From positions 183,475,044 to 183,539,043 of the forward strand of contig CM057344.1 in the NCBI GenBank assembly GCA_030015575.1: a stretch of DNA of 64,000 bases, written 5' to 3'. Shown one piece after another: positions 31,802-43,604 of the stretch (the first letter of the stretch is position 1; every line of letters begins with the position of its first letter). Origin of the DNA: Agapanthus africanus (taxonomy: Eukaryota > Streptophyta > Magnoliopsida > Asparagales > Amaryllidaceae). Below the pieces are notes generated by a model. The model was not told the DNA's origin. It was given only the letters and a program-made list of their open reading frames with translations, and did no database searches. The position numbers and the translations under genes were made by a program.

Positions 31802-33439
31802 AGTAGGCTGTCTCATCCACCAGAGAGATACTACGGTTTTCTCGTAGACGGGGATAGAGAAGATTGCATCATTGATAATGATGAGCCAACTAACTTCCAG
31901 CAAGCCATTCAGAGCACAAACTCGGTAAAATGGCTGGATGCAATGCGGACCGAGATGGAGTCCATGTACACCAACAAAGTATGGACTTTGGACATTGCTC
32001 CAGAAGGGGTAAAGCGTGTAGGCTGCAAATGGATCTTCAGAAAGAATATTGGTGTAGATGGACATGTTGAAACCTATAAGGCTTAACTTGTTGCAAAAGG
32101 ATTTCATCAAAGACCTGGTTTGGACTATGATGAAACCTTTTCTCCAGTGGCTATGCTCAAATCCATTCGGATCCTTCTTGCCATTGACGCCTTCCACGAT
32201 TATGAGATTTTGCAGATGGACGTAAATACCGCTTTTCTAAATGGATATTTGGAAGAGTGCGTCAATATGGACCAGCCAGAGGGTTTCATTCAGAGTGGGA
32301 GCAGCGGGAAAGTGTGCAAATTGTTTAAGTCCATTTATGGACTAAAGCAAGTATCGCGGAGTTGGAACATCTATTTTGATGAGACGTTCAAAGAATTTGA
32401 CTTTATCAAAAATCCAGATGAGCCGTGCATTTATAGTAAGATTGTAGCGAGAACTGTACTATTCCTCGTCTTGTACGTGGATGACATTCTCTTGATAGGA
32501 AATGACATTCCTATGCTACAATCTGTCAAAGGATTCTTATCACATAGGTTCTCCATGAAAGACCTGGGTGATGCCTCTTACATTCTGGGGATCCAGATCT
32601 ATCGTGATAGATCTAAGAGGATATTGGGACTTTCACAGTCCAGGTACATAGACACCATACTGAAAAGATTCAGTATGGAAGATTCTAAGCGCGGTAATTT
32701 ATCGACTTGTCACGAAATCACCCTCTCCAAAGAGATGTCTCCCAAAACTGATTTGGAAAGGGATCGCATGTCTATTATACCCTACGCTTCTGCAGTAAGC
32801 TCTATAATATATGTGATGTTGTATACCAGACCAGATGTTGCTTATGCACCGAGCGTGGTAAGCCGGTATCAGTCAAACCCTGGGGAGAATCACTGGATAG
32901 TAGTAAAGAACATGCTCAAGTACCTGAGAAGGACTAAGGAAATATTCTTGGTGTATGGTGGAAAAGACCTCCAGATCGAGGCTTTTGCTGACTCCAGCTT
33001 CCAAAGTGATAAGGATGACTCTAAGTCCATGTTAGGTTATGTCTTTACCCTCAATAGAGGGACGGTATGTTGGAAGAGTTCCAAGCAAGACACCGTTGCT
33101 GACTCGACGATGGAAGCAGAGTATATCGCAGCTGCTGATGCCGCAAAAGAAGCAGTCTGGATGAGAAAGTTCTTAATAGAACTTCAGGTGGTTTCGTCCA
33201 TTGTTGATCCAATACCTCTGTATTGTGACAACAACGGGGCTATAGCTTTAGGAAAGGAACCCAGGTCCCATCAGAAGTCCAGACACATCTTGAGGCGGTA
33301 TCACCTGATCAGGGAGATCGTGGATCGCCGGGAGATCGAGGTGCGGAGAGTTGCTATAGAGGACAACACTGCAGATCCATTCACAAAGGCCATCTCTCAG
33401 ACACAGTTCGAGAGGCTATTCGAGATGATAGGTCTGTGA
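31802..33439 (+). pseudogene. pol: C-terminal pol (reverse transcriptase, RNase H) of copia D
   Basis: Reading starts inside the integrase-reverse transcriptase linker (PPERYYGFLVDGDRED, near 31815), cut off at the left by element A. An in-frame TAA at 32083-32085 breaks the reverse transcriptase N-terminal part; the frame then stays open to the natural stop at 33437-33439. Visible landmarks are DETFSPVAMLKSIRILLA, the catalytic LYVDDILLIGND (near 32470-32510), and the copia RNase H region (SKQDTVADSTMEAEYIAA near 33080-33135). Homologous to the 3' part of copia G pol throughout. Gag, protease and integrase would lie left of the window if they survive. Confidence 0.9.
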
Positions 33440-33460
33440 TATGCCAGCACATGGCCTTAG

Positions 33461-33474
33461 TGCAAGTGGGAGAT
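33461..33474 (+). other. Polypurine tract of copia D
   Basis: TGCAAGTGGGAGAT directly precedes the LTR start TGTTAGTG. Identical to the tract of copia G. Confidence 0.8.
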
Positions 33475-35488
33475 TGTTAGTGTAATATGCCCTAGAGGTC
33501 ATTGTTGTATAGTACTAGTTTGTATATTACATTTTGGAAGCTTGGGATATATACACGGATTTATAACAGTCTTGCTCAATATGGTAGCATGCTACTTGGT
33601 TTGTATATATCTAAATATGTGTATATGTTTCTTTTGACGTATCACTAATACATATTGATAGAGCCTTTTGGATCTTTGCTTGACTACCACCGTTGTGATG
33701 GCAGTCACACTAGTGGGGGATGGGTAGTCTATAAGCACATCCTTGTACAGGTCCCTATTCGTAAGATTATCGAGACAGGACACGACACTCCAAAGTAGAC
33801 TAGTGTATACGCTTCTCATCCGAGCAGGGGAGATGGTCTGTCCTACAGCCATCAGTACGTCGTATTGGAGTAGTATGCGGGTGCTCATTGGGTTATGAGT
33901 TACACTGGATGGACTCATGGGGTACTGCTGGTTGGTACTATACCTATCGTCAGGTAGCAGTTCCCAGGTGACATGAGTACAGCTTAGTCCGTTGACTTAA
34001 CACTGCTATTTCGCCTCAACTGTGTTCCCACTGTTCTTAGATTGCTACCCTATCATGGCTCTATTGAGTCATGCAAACAGGTAGTAGTTGGGTGCAGTCC
34101 CGAAGCACTTGGAGGCAGTAGCAGTTAGATAGGATTCGTCTCTCCCGGTATTGGGGGTTGATGTCGCACTGTGTTCGGAAAGCCATTACACAAAATCCCT
34201 GGCCAGTGCAAGCGAGATTTACTGGTAGGTACTCTAGTAGTTTCTCAGGGTGTTTTGCACTGTACTCCGACACGATTTATTGCGCTATTAGGGGTCTGAC
34301 GTTTACCGCCCTTAGGCCCGATATGCGATACTCTTATACGAACAGACCGGACTGTACGGAGATTGCCACAGACAGGCTCAGAACGAGTTTGGATGAGTTT
34401 GCTCGTTAGCCTTCTTATCGATAGATATCTGGATAGTCGTTAAGTGCTGCTAGCACCGCTGACGTGCTTGTGGTTAAACCCACTGTCGGCGTACTGTCGA
34501 GTCTTTAGAGTCCCACACAGAGGGTTTCCCTGCTTCGGGCGAAACGATGTAGAGGTCGTATGGTTTTACGACAGGGTTCGTTCACATACGTGCACTTGTG
34601 CGCATGTGATGTTCGAGCGGACAATATTAGTGGGCTTTGGTTTAAGCCGAATCCTAATATTTGATTGTTGGATTAGTTTCATCTCATTGGTATTCGTGTT
34701 TCTCGGAACACGGATGCGGGTATGTATATACGAATGAGAGAGGTATAGAAGGAGACACCTCATTAGGGTTTTGACCATTGACTTGATTAAAACAATTATG
34801 AGGTGGAGAAAAGTATTTGTTATTTTTGCAAATGATAATTGTGGCATGGCTACTTGTTTTTGACTACTTGACCTGGATTGACCATTTGACTTGGATTGAC
34901 CACTTGACTTGGTTTGACTATTTGACTTAGATATTTTTATGACCTAGATATTTTGATGAGACATTTTTTCATGCTATGCTTGTGGTCATGTCAAGTTAGC
35001 CATTCTATTTTTCTATTATCATTATCAAAAATCATTTCTCTTTCCTCAAGTTCACTCTCTCCTTCTTCCTCTCAATACCTAGTGTCTCATGAGTTGAGAA
35101 TCAAGGGTTAGTGAGACTTAGCCATCCAAAATCACACTCTACTCATTCTAGGCTACTTAGTTTAGCACACCAAGTGACCTAGTTGCCTCAATTTGGAGGT
35201 TAAGCTCAAGGTAGGAACTTTTGGATGGATCTTCTTCGACTTCGAGAAGCCGACAAGGAGGTGCTATCCATTTCCACTCCAAGGAGCTCGCGAGGTGAAC
35301 GAGGACAGCGAGAAGACAAGAAGGACACGATACTACTATGTATAACATTCATCCGAGTAGTTAAATCTCATATAGTTTACTAGCTAGGGTTTTATGTTCG
35401 ATCCTTACTTAAAGTCGGTGTTGCAAAGCCCGTAAAAATCATTGTTTTGCTAATTCCGCCTCCCCATGAACACGTGGGGTGCGCAACA
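33475..35488 (+). repeat. 3' LTR of copia D
   Basis: Starts TGTTAGTGTAATATGCCC and probably ends GTGCGCAACA at 35488 (about 2.0 kb, like the related copia LTRs). Shares phrases with the LTRs of C and G in the U3 part (GCCCTAGAGG, the CATGCAAACAGGTAG region, TCTTTAGAGTCCCACACAG). The 3' boundary is inferred from length and the CA end; no partner LTR is in the window. Confidence 0.7.
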
Positions 35489-35603
35489 TCGACTACACAG
35501 GTATCCGATTAAATATGTGTACAGGTTATAAAGGTTTTAATCGGACGGTTGATAATACTAGCGGCTTAGGGTTAAGCCGGATTATTAAATCAGGTTTTGA
35601 TTT

Positions 35604-35648
<45 letters not shown>

Positions 35649-36556
35649 GTATTCTAGTATTATTGTTCATTATTCATTTTCTCTCTTGGCTATTCATATT
35701 TTTGTACGAATACACGTATATGTATTTCAATACGTATAGCAGGTTGTATTCCGTATTTATACGAAATTACTTCTAGAAGATTGCCACCTCATACATGATT
35801 TTCCTTTTTAGAAAATCATTTTGGAAATGAGGTGGAGGGGTGGGTTGGCATGAGCATGGCTTAGCATGTAGAGAGGCATGGCTCTTGATATTTTATTTGG
35901 AAAATGGAGGAAATATTTTTATTGCATGGTTGCAAATGACTTAGCCATATTCTCTACATGTCATCCATCCATTATTGATTTATTCATCACTTGATCATTC
36001 ATTCACACTCTCACTCTTGGAGACTTAGCCATTTTTTTTGGGTTGCTCATGCCACTAGTTTCCCCACCTTCTTCTTCATCTTCTTGGGTTGCTCATTTAA
36101 GCATTTAACATGAGAGAAAAAGATAGTGAGACATTCCTACTCCTCCACTCTTTATTGCGAGCAACCTTGGAGCGTCAGTTGCCTCGCTTGGCGAGGCTGA
36201 AGCTTGCATCATTTCCATCGGGTGGATCATCATTGATGGAGGAAGACCAGCAACCAAATTCGATCCGCGACCCCTAAGAGCTAATGAAGGTGGTAGAAGA
36301 CCGAAAGACTTGGTTCATTCGGTATAACATTCTAACCTAGTAGTTTAGCTTTTATGGTTAGCTAGTATGGTTTATGGTTTCGATCTTGGGACGGGTTTTG
36401 TTTGCGCCAAAAAATTTTAAATGCAAGTTTTTGTTCCGCATCGGCCACGGTAGATGGCCAGGGCGCCTGCAAAACCCAGCAAGAACTCTCTCAATCAATC
36501 AACTAATTACCAATTTTCCTAGTTTTAGGGCTTCGCAGCCACCCTACTATAGTTAA
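35489..36556 (+). repeat. Truncated second copia LTR related to D
   Basis: Follows the same order of phrases as the last third of the D LTR: TTAAGCCGGAT near 35573 versus TTAAGCCGAATCC near 34643, GAGACTTAGCCA near 36020 versus 35115, and ATAACATTCTAACCTAGTAGTTTAG near 36323 versus 35342. No coding sequence. It includes a pure (TA)n tract at about 35608-35646. Boundaries are uncertain. Confidence 0.5.
35608..35646. repeat. (TA)n microsatellite
   Basis: About 19 uninterrupted TA units. Confidence 0.95.
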
Positions 36557-37395
36557 TGTAACCTAGATCTTCAATGATCAACACATCTCCATCGAGGCCC
36601 TGTTGAGACTTGAGACGGCCAACCCTTCTCGATAAGTCATACTCCCACGTTCCTTTAGATCTACATAAAATAGATAATCAAGATGAAAGAACGCCTTTAG
36701 GGCCTCCTTTTGGTGCACCATCACTCATATAGCATCGATTAAGGTATGGCCGAGAGCACTGATGGCCGGATCAGGGCTGTTATCATGTCCACGAGAGGTT
36801 CAGATGTCCATCCCTACTCTTGTAACATGGTAATAAAACTGATCTCGGCCTCCAACCGTTTCAAGCTTGGTGGTCATAACACAAAGGATTTAGACGTCTA
36901 TTCCTACCATTGACGTTGTGATTCCAGGATTGGTCTCGGTCGAGACAAGACGATCAGCCCTCCGCTCGGTCTGGTAATAAACGACCGAGCAATTTAGATG
37001 TCCATTCCTACACTCGGGTATTGAGAGCAGACCGAACGGTGTGATCGCTATATCATGATTCAGCTTGAGGCTCGCTGTGTAGGAGATTTAGATGTCCATC
37101 CCTGCTCTTGCACTCGGTCTTCAAGACGAGGTCATGTTCCAAGGGTTTGAGTGTTTGTTTTTATCATTAAATCACATGTAATTGTAAACCAAATTTTATC
37201 AATAATTTGATGGCCGCATGACTATTATTTTTGCTGTGTTATTTATAAATCTCTGTCCATGCAACCAAGGGGTCTGTATCTATTTTATCAAGGAAGAATG
37301 TTCTTCTCTTTCTCTAACGATAGTCCATCCGTCGAGGAGACAGTGTCGCGCTAATCATTTTTGTCTTTAGTGCGGATCTTATTTTAGAGCGAACA
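36557..37395 (+). repeat. Probable 5' LTR of Tat-type element K
   Basis: Lies immediately upstream of the plus-strand PBS at 37404 and could run from TGTAACCTAG to GAGCGAACA. It contains four imperfect copies of a TTTAGATGTCCATTCCTAC phrase (near 36799, 36887, 36991, 37088). The left boundary is a guess. Confidence 0.4.
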
Positions 37396-37403
37396 TCTTT
37401 TTT

Positions 37404-37422
37404 TGGCACGTCCGGTGGGACC
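37404..37422 (+). other. Primer-binding site of Tat-type element K
   Basis: TGGCACGTCCGGTGGGACC differs by one base from the PBS of element E, but here on the plus strand. Confidence 0.65.
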
Positions 37423-38400
37423 CTGCCGATGCATGGTATTTACCCGATTTGATAATTCTAACATTAAGCATTTTTCTTTAAAAGGAAAGACCACGCAGCT
37501 TAGAACAAAGTGGTAAGAAATAGCCATATCGACTAAAGATCTAGTTCACGGCCATTAAAAAGAAAATTTAATATGGTTATGCTTGATTAGTGGCCGGCCC
37601 TACGGCCATATAAAATAAAAATTTATATGATGACCAAACTGCAGACATGTTTGGAATTATGGCCAATTAAATAGCTAGGTTATTCTGGGTATTGAAAGTG
37701 AATAAAAGAATGGAATGGGCCTTAGAGATAATGACGGCAGAAACCGACAAAAACCTATTCCGGCTGAGCTAAATCAGTTCATCAAAACATAAGAAACTAC
37801 GGCCATGAGGCCGATCAAAATTTAACATGTGCAATCGGTTCTGACATCTTAACCGATGACACATGGGAGGCCGATCAAAGTTATAAATTATATATAAAAA
37901 AAAAACTTGCTTGCATCATATAGATCGATTTTCGTGACGAATCCGTCTTGGAAAATAAAAATTCTTAAAGGCCGAGACTAAGGCCGCTTTGTCCATGGCT
38001 ATCTAGAAAAAAGAAATTTTTGGGCCATGGTTGTTACAAAAAGAAAAGATCAATCGGAACTTGTGTGGAGCTGTTTGTTTTGGTTTGGTGTTGGCCTTTT
38101 GATTTTTAGTTAGTCGTAAGTAATGGATGACGATAATTTTCCGCTCCCCGTTCTTCACCTCTACCTTTTAATCAAGACCCGACACCGAAAACATTTTTGT
38201 ATGCTCCCAAGTTCTTTTCCTTTGCTACTTTCTGTATTAGAGACCTGGTTCACGACCAATCGAAAAGCCGAGATCATGGCTTATAAAATCATGGCCGGTA
38301 AAAAGATTTTTATGGTGGCTAAGGCTGCTGAAGCCGTAATCAAAATCAAGCGGGGTGTGTCTAAGAAATTGACCTGCTAAAAACCACATTTGATGAATAG
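37423..38400 (+). other. Leader-like region after PBS K
   Basis: A/T-rich with scattered GGCCG words (GGCCGATCAAA, GGCCGGCCCTACGGCC). Only short frames; no gag or pol motif. Probably the untranslated leader of a truncated or non-autonomous element. Confidence 0.35.
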
Positions 38401-39760
38401 ATTTGTGGGAGATGATCAATGCAATTTATTGCACATTTTTTAAACCCATTTATCATTTTATTATCATATTTTATATTGTTCCGGATATCTTTTATGAATT
38501 ATTGGAGATAACAAGGCATGGATACAAAAAGACGGAAAATTATCCTAAAAGACGGATTACGTGCGTATAATGTGGACTATATGGAGCTATATCAAAATCA
38601 GGGAGATAATCACAAAATAACAGAAGATCACGTGTGTGCGATTGAAATCAAATTGGAGATATACAAAAAATTTGAGAACAAATTTGAAGATTTGAAACAA
38701 AGTTTGGAGATCTCGAGATTAAAAAAAGGATTCAAAAAAGCCAAAATATCCAAGGTGTCAAAATCTCAGCCGAAATGCCATTTCTAGAAGATTTGGCCGG
38801 TTTTTTGTGGAGATATGGGTTGGGATTTTGAGGATAGTTTTCTTATTCTCTGTTTATATGTAGAGTTTGTTTCAATTCTAATAAAAGACTATATAAACAC
38901 TTGTATAACATTAGGGTTTCATTTGTCTCTTGACAATAAATTTTAGAGTTTTCTTTTGAGAGATCAACTCCATTGTAAGTTCTTTCTATGAATAAATTTT
39001 TGCTTTTTATTAATATGAAGCGTAACTAATTTCTTTTCTAGATTTTTTTATTTATTTACTCTATTTGGTTGGATGTATTATTGTTTTTTTTCATCCTATG
39101 TTTATATATTAATCTCTTATTATTTTAATTCTTCTCATTAAGTTTATTATATAAAAAGCTAATCTTTTTAACGATAGTGGACGTCTAAAAAGAAGATTAT
39201 GGGAAGATGATAATACCAAAAAACTTATTATGTTAAATGATTGGCTGACGCTCTAGAGATCTAATGAGGGAAAGTAAGAGACAGGTTTAATTAAAAGAAA
39301 TTAAAATTAGGTAGTTAAGAGTGATTTAGAGTATTCGATAAGATAATAGAAGTAGATTGATCACTTACCGCTATTAATCGAAAATTAAATGTAGATTATT
39401 TTTAATTAACCAGAAAAAGAGTTCTAATATTGCTATCTAAATAATATTTTTATAATTGATAGGTTAACTTTAATAACATTAAATTAACCTATACTTTTAT
39501 AGGATTAATAGAAAACATATTAAACATATATCTAGAAAAGAAATATCATCTTTTAAACCAACCAATAAAAATAAATAAATACAAAACTCTAAATTCTTCT
39601 ATATGCATAAAAAAAACCACTTTTAAAAAATTCTAACTCTTTAACTTAGTTTAAAAGTAGTTAACACATCTCTTTGTGGATCAACCTTTAAGTATTACAA
39701 TTGCACCACCGTATACTTGCGATTAAAATTGAAGACTAATAAAATCCTCATGGAGACATC
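38401..39760 (+). repeat. Gypsy LTR-like region
   Basis: A TATA-like CTATATAAACAC near 38890 and, near 39664, ACATCTCTTTGTGGATCAACC, which resembles the U5 phrase of LTR F and Athila LTRs. The middle is very A/T-rich. An 89-codon lysine-rich frame at 38518-38787 is unrecognised and probably fortuitous. No partner LTR or PBS was found, so boundaries are open. Confidence 0.35.
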
Positions 39761-39956
39761 TTTGGCCATGCTAAATCAAATTGCTTTGGCTTTGGAGTCT
39801 ATAACCATATTCAGCCATGTCTACTACAGAAGGATGTTCATATGGGGGTCGGATCTACGACAGTTATGCATTAATGCAAATCTTGCAGAACACATCGGTT
39901 TAAGCTTCATCCTGAACATATGGAAAATCAAATATTATGTGGTTGCTATATTTTCT

Positions 39957-40200
39957 TGAAGCAAAGCCGTCTTTAACTACAAGATGCTCAGGATCATGAT
40001 CAAGTATACTGGCTTTGATGGTGGTCCTTTTCGGATCTCCTTCAGATGTTGTCTTCCGTCGATCTCCCGATGGGCTTTGGAGGTGATCTCCCGTTGCGTG
40101 TGGATCTCAATGGGTTTTGAGGAGATAGGTGGTTTGGAGGAGTTTGGCGCCGAGTAACTGCAAAGAAGTCCCGGGATGGTTTGGTACCACCGAGGACCCT
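39957..40200 (-). repeat. Tat-like LTR H, left part
   Basis: Continuous with 63058-63645 once element I is removed (duplicated ACCCT at 40196-40200 and 63053-63057). On the minus strand it reads as the U5 side of a Tat-type LTR (CTTCTTTGCAGTTACTCGG near 40155). The left end is uncertain, and positions 39761-39956 hold nothing I recognise. Confidence 0.45.
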
Positions 40201-42174
40201 TGATTGAAACAATTTCCGGATTGTGTAATGTGAAAAAGTATCGATTCAAATAGTCCCCTATTTCGGCACTATTTGATTGATCGTAGAATGTGAGACTGAG
40301 TAAGTAAATCAAATTGATAAGAGTCTCTTTGTGTCGGTAATTAGAAAATTGAATAAAGTTCACAATCAAAAAATTATATTTGACTGCAATCAACTACGGT
40401 GTCAGTTGTAGATCGTAAGCGAGTGCGGATCGTCCACAGGGATTGTGCGATTCGTTTCTATGTTTAATTTGTTTGAATCGAAAAATTAATCGAAAAGAAA
40501 AGAAAACATGATTCAAGAATTTATCAATAGATTCAGGTGTCACGAGTTTAATCAAGAATCAAGAAACTGATAAACAATCAAGAATTGGGTTTCGATAATA
40601 TTTCCAACCAAAATGTCAAGAATCTAAATGAGGCTCGTAGGAATCGATCGGATCTATAGACGTGATGTAATTTTAAGATTTCGTGTTCTTGTCCTTCGAA
40701 GGATTGATACTAGATCGATGATGATCGATGAGAGTTAGGGCTTTCTTGATGAAACTAGGGTTTCATCGTTTAACCCTTGTTCTTTCATCGATATCATTCA
40801 CATTCTAGCCTCTAACAATTTCAAGAAACGATCGTAACTCCCCAATCTCGAGAGATATCAATCAAGAAAGCATCGCAACGAATTGGGTCATCGATTCTTG
40901 AACTTGCTAGGGTTTACAAAACTCGTAGGATTCAAGGATCGATTTAAGATATATTACATCATCATTCTATTGATCGTCTCGACTCCTCGACGAGCGGAGT
41001 ATTACTCAAGCATTATCACACAGAAAGTATTCAAGAATTGAAAAGATATCATGATGCGAGAATTTAAAGAAAACAAGATAAAAGAATATCACCTTTTATT
41101 TATATCAACAATTTGATTACAGTCGCTCAAGAACTACAAGAGGAAGAACTAAATTGTCGAATTGGCGTCGCTCGGCTCCGTGAGTCGCGGATCGGCTTGG
41201 ACCACTTGCTCTGTTGAAGATCGGCTCGGCTCATAAAAAGTTGCAAGGCTTCTTGCTTGATGGGTACTCGGGATCTTGGCTTTTGATTGGAATTAGGGTT
41301 AGGGTTTCACACAAGTCCTCTCACTAGACTTGTGGAAGAAGATGAAGAGAGAGAGTGAATGGATCTAAATTGGCTAAATGAATTAATGGAGGGATTTTTC
41401 CAAGATTGAAATCCTTCCTTCAAATTGGGGATCTCTTTTTTACAAGTGAGCCTAGGGTCTTATTTATAGATCTCCCAAACCCTAAGCCTTTGAGTTCCCT
41501 CCAAAAGTTTGTTGAAAGACTTCTAGAAGTAGTTAGTTAGGCTTAGCTTAGGGTTTAAGCTAGGGTTTAGGAAGAAGTTTCTAGAATACAATGCTAGTTT
41601 AGTGTTGGTCCCAAAGCTTGCTGATCTGGCAGAAGTCTCTGGAGTCTTCTGGAATTTGAAGTATATGAGCTGAATGTGGGCCCTGAGTGAAGCATTATGC
41701 ACCAAAGATTTAGGGCTGACGTGGCAAGACAGCCGCGGAACCGTGGCGCAAGCAGGCTCTGGCCGCGGTTCCGCGGCCATGTAGGAGGCTTGGAGCTTGG
41801 TTCTTCTGGTTTGGTCTTTTGATGGTATTTGGGGCTTCATCTGATATGTTGATTTGTATTTTTCCTTTTGTATTGATACCAAAACTGAAATCATTGAGTT
41901 GGCGTAATGTTTGATCGGTACCGTATAAATTTTGGCCTTTCTTCTGGATTTTCCTGCACAGATCTCAGAACAAGTGTTGCGCAATATAGGGATGATGCGA
42001 TGCCATGAAATGCGGTCAATTTCCTTTATAGTGTCGGTTTTAGAGTCTAACACATGTAATCTGATATTTTGCGACAGTTTTGCTAATATGTGAAATATGA
42101 ATACCGTACACTTCTAAATGAATGCAAATGATAGGGAATTGCCGTGTTAAAAATACAATATTTTCGACTAATCA
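40201..42174 (-). repeat. 3' LTR of Athila I
   Basis: 1,974 bp from TGATTGAAAC to CGACTAATCA (plus view). The minus-strand TATA box (TCTATAAATA, 41461-41470) separates U3 (right) from R/U5 (left). The palindrome pair at 41732-41778 lies in U3 about 270 bp upstream of the TATA box. Short TTAGGGTTT words near 41290 and 41550 are telobox-like only. Confidence 0.93.
41732..41778. promoter_or_regulatory. Palindrome pair (hairpin) in U3 of Athila I
   Basis: GCCGCGGAACCGTGGC, a 13-nt spacer (GCAAGCAGGCTCT), then GGCCGCGGTTCCGCGGCC. The arms are reverse complements apart from one substitution. The other LTR has the same structure without the substitution, but copia G is inserted in its first arm. 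Confidence 0.75.
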
Positions 42175-43604
42175 AATTCCCCCAAACTTAATTTCGATCG
42201 TCTCGAGCGAACTGTTTTATTAAAAAGAGAAGGAGAAAATAAAGAAAGAGAAAAACTATCTAGCACACTTTCGTAGGCAACACGATTGTACTGAGCACGT
42301 GCAACAAGCCTTTAAACCTCTAGGTGTCCCTAGTAGGAGGAGTGTTGTCTCCCGAGGGTTTTCAGCGGATTGCATCCACAAAATCCAATAATAAAAGAAA
42401 GATCATGAACATTACATTTAAAGAAAAGAATTGTAAAAGGAAAGCTTTGAAAATTAGGGTTTCCAACTAAGCTAGCTTTTCGGTTGTCATGAGCCCTATC
42501 TTAATGGTCATGAAAAGATGTCAGAAATCACGTCCTCCCTCAATAAAACATCGTCTTATTCTTCATTCCTATATTTCTTCCAAACATCGATCATATCACC
42601 CTGCGTGTGTGTAAAGACATCCCTACACCCGGAGAATTCAATTCAAGCTATCATACTCTTGCCCATCGGCCTCAGTACTTTTTAATTAATGAATATTTAG
42701 AATTGCTCACACACTTTCATGCGACCGTTAATACTTCTTGAGGTACTAACCGACCGATTACTCCTTTGCTTGCTTACTTGGTGTATTTTCCTCGTCTTGC
42801 ACCACCTCAGGCATAGCAGTGACACCCAGACCAGTTGGCCTTAGGGCACTAGGTGAAGAGGCACCCTCGCTATACATTTTTTATTGCCCTTGGTGATAAC
42901 AAAACCAGTGTCCATTTTTCTTACCACTTTATATTTTCTTTATTCATTTTTTTCTTTTTATTTCCTTCATACTTTTTGGCTTTAAGACAAAAGCCTTTCA
43001 AGGTATCCTCTACTATCCCAGGCTTTAAGACGTGTGTAAGTGCGAATAGCAGGGTAGCCACGTTCAAAATGTTTGGCTTCCAGAATAGAAACTATTTTTC
43101 AGACTTATTTTTATCCTCAGATTAGTGACGTCATTCATCTTACTAACCCTTGGGACAATGGCTCATAACTACTTATTACTAGTTCGTATAAGAAAACTTC
43201 TAATTTTCTTAGTTTTCTAAAAATTTTCTAATCTCATGGATGTAATTTTTCACTATCTAAACTTTCATTATCTTATTTATATACAAAAAGGTGTAAATAT
43301 TAAGATTATTTTTATACTTGGAAATTTTTTAAATTTTTATTGGTTTTTAAAGAAATGTTTTGTGCTTATGCATATGATATGCAAATGATGCAAAAATAAG
43401 CACAAACCTCCCCCAAACTTGTTTTCAACAGTGTCCTCACTGTTGCCAAACGCTATACCTACAAAAACTGTAAGCCTGGGGGGAATTATTAGTGGGGGCA
43501 AAATATATAAGTGAAGAACTTCCCCCAAACTTATTCTTTTCACTCGCCTCCATTCAAAAAATGATGCAGTGATATACTGGACATGAAGGTGAGACGGAGG
43601 AATT
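42175..43604 (-). other. 3' untranslated region and polypurine tract of Athila I
   Basis: The polypurine tract (minus strand AAGTTTGGGGGAATT, 42175-42189) abuts the LTR. The rest has no env-like or other convincing ORF on either strand. Similar AAGTTTGGGGGAGG and AAGTTTGGGGGAAG tracts at about 43408-43421 and 43523-43536 (minus strand) may be extra internal purine tracts. Confidence 0.65.

Noticed and set aside
38518-38787. 89-codon lysine-rich frame
   Set aside because: Lies in an LTR-like A/T-rich region with no homologue I recognise and no supporting context.
41285-41560. TTAGGGTTT words suggesting interstitial telomere
   Set aside because: Only isolated one- or two-unit words, as is common in plant promoters; no array.
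42175-43604. Possible env-like gene of Athila I
   Set aside because: Some Athila elements carry one here, but no frame of adequate length is present on the sense strand.
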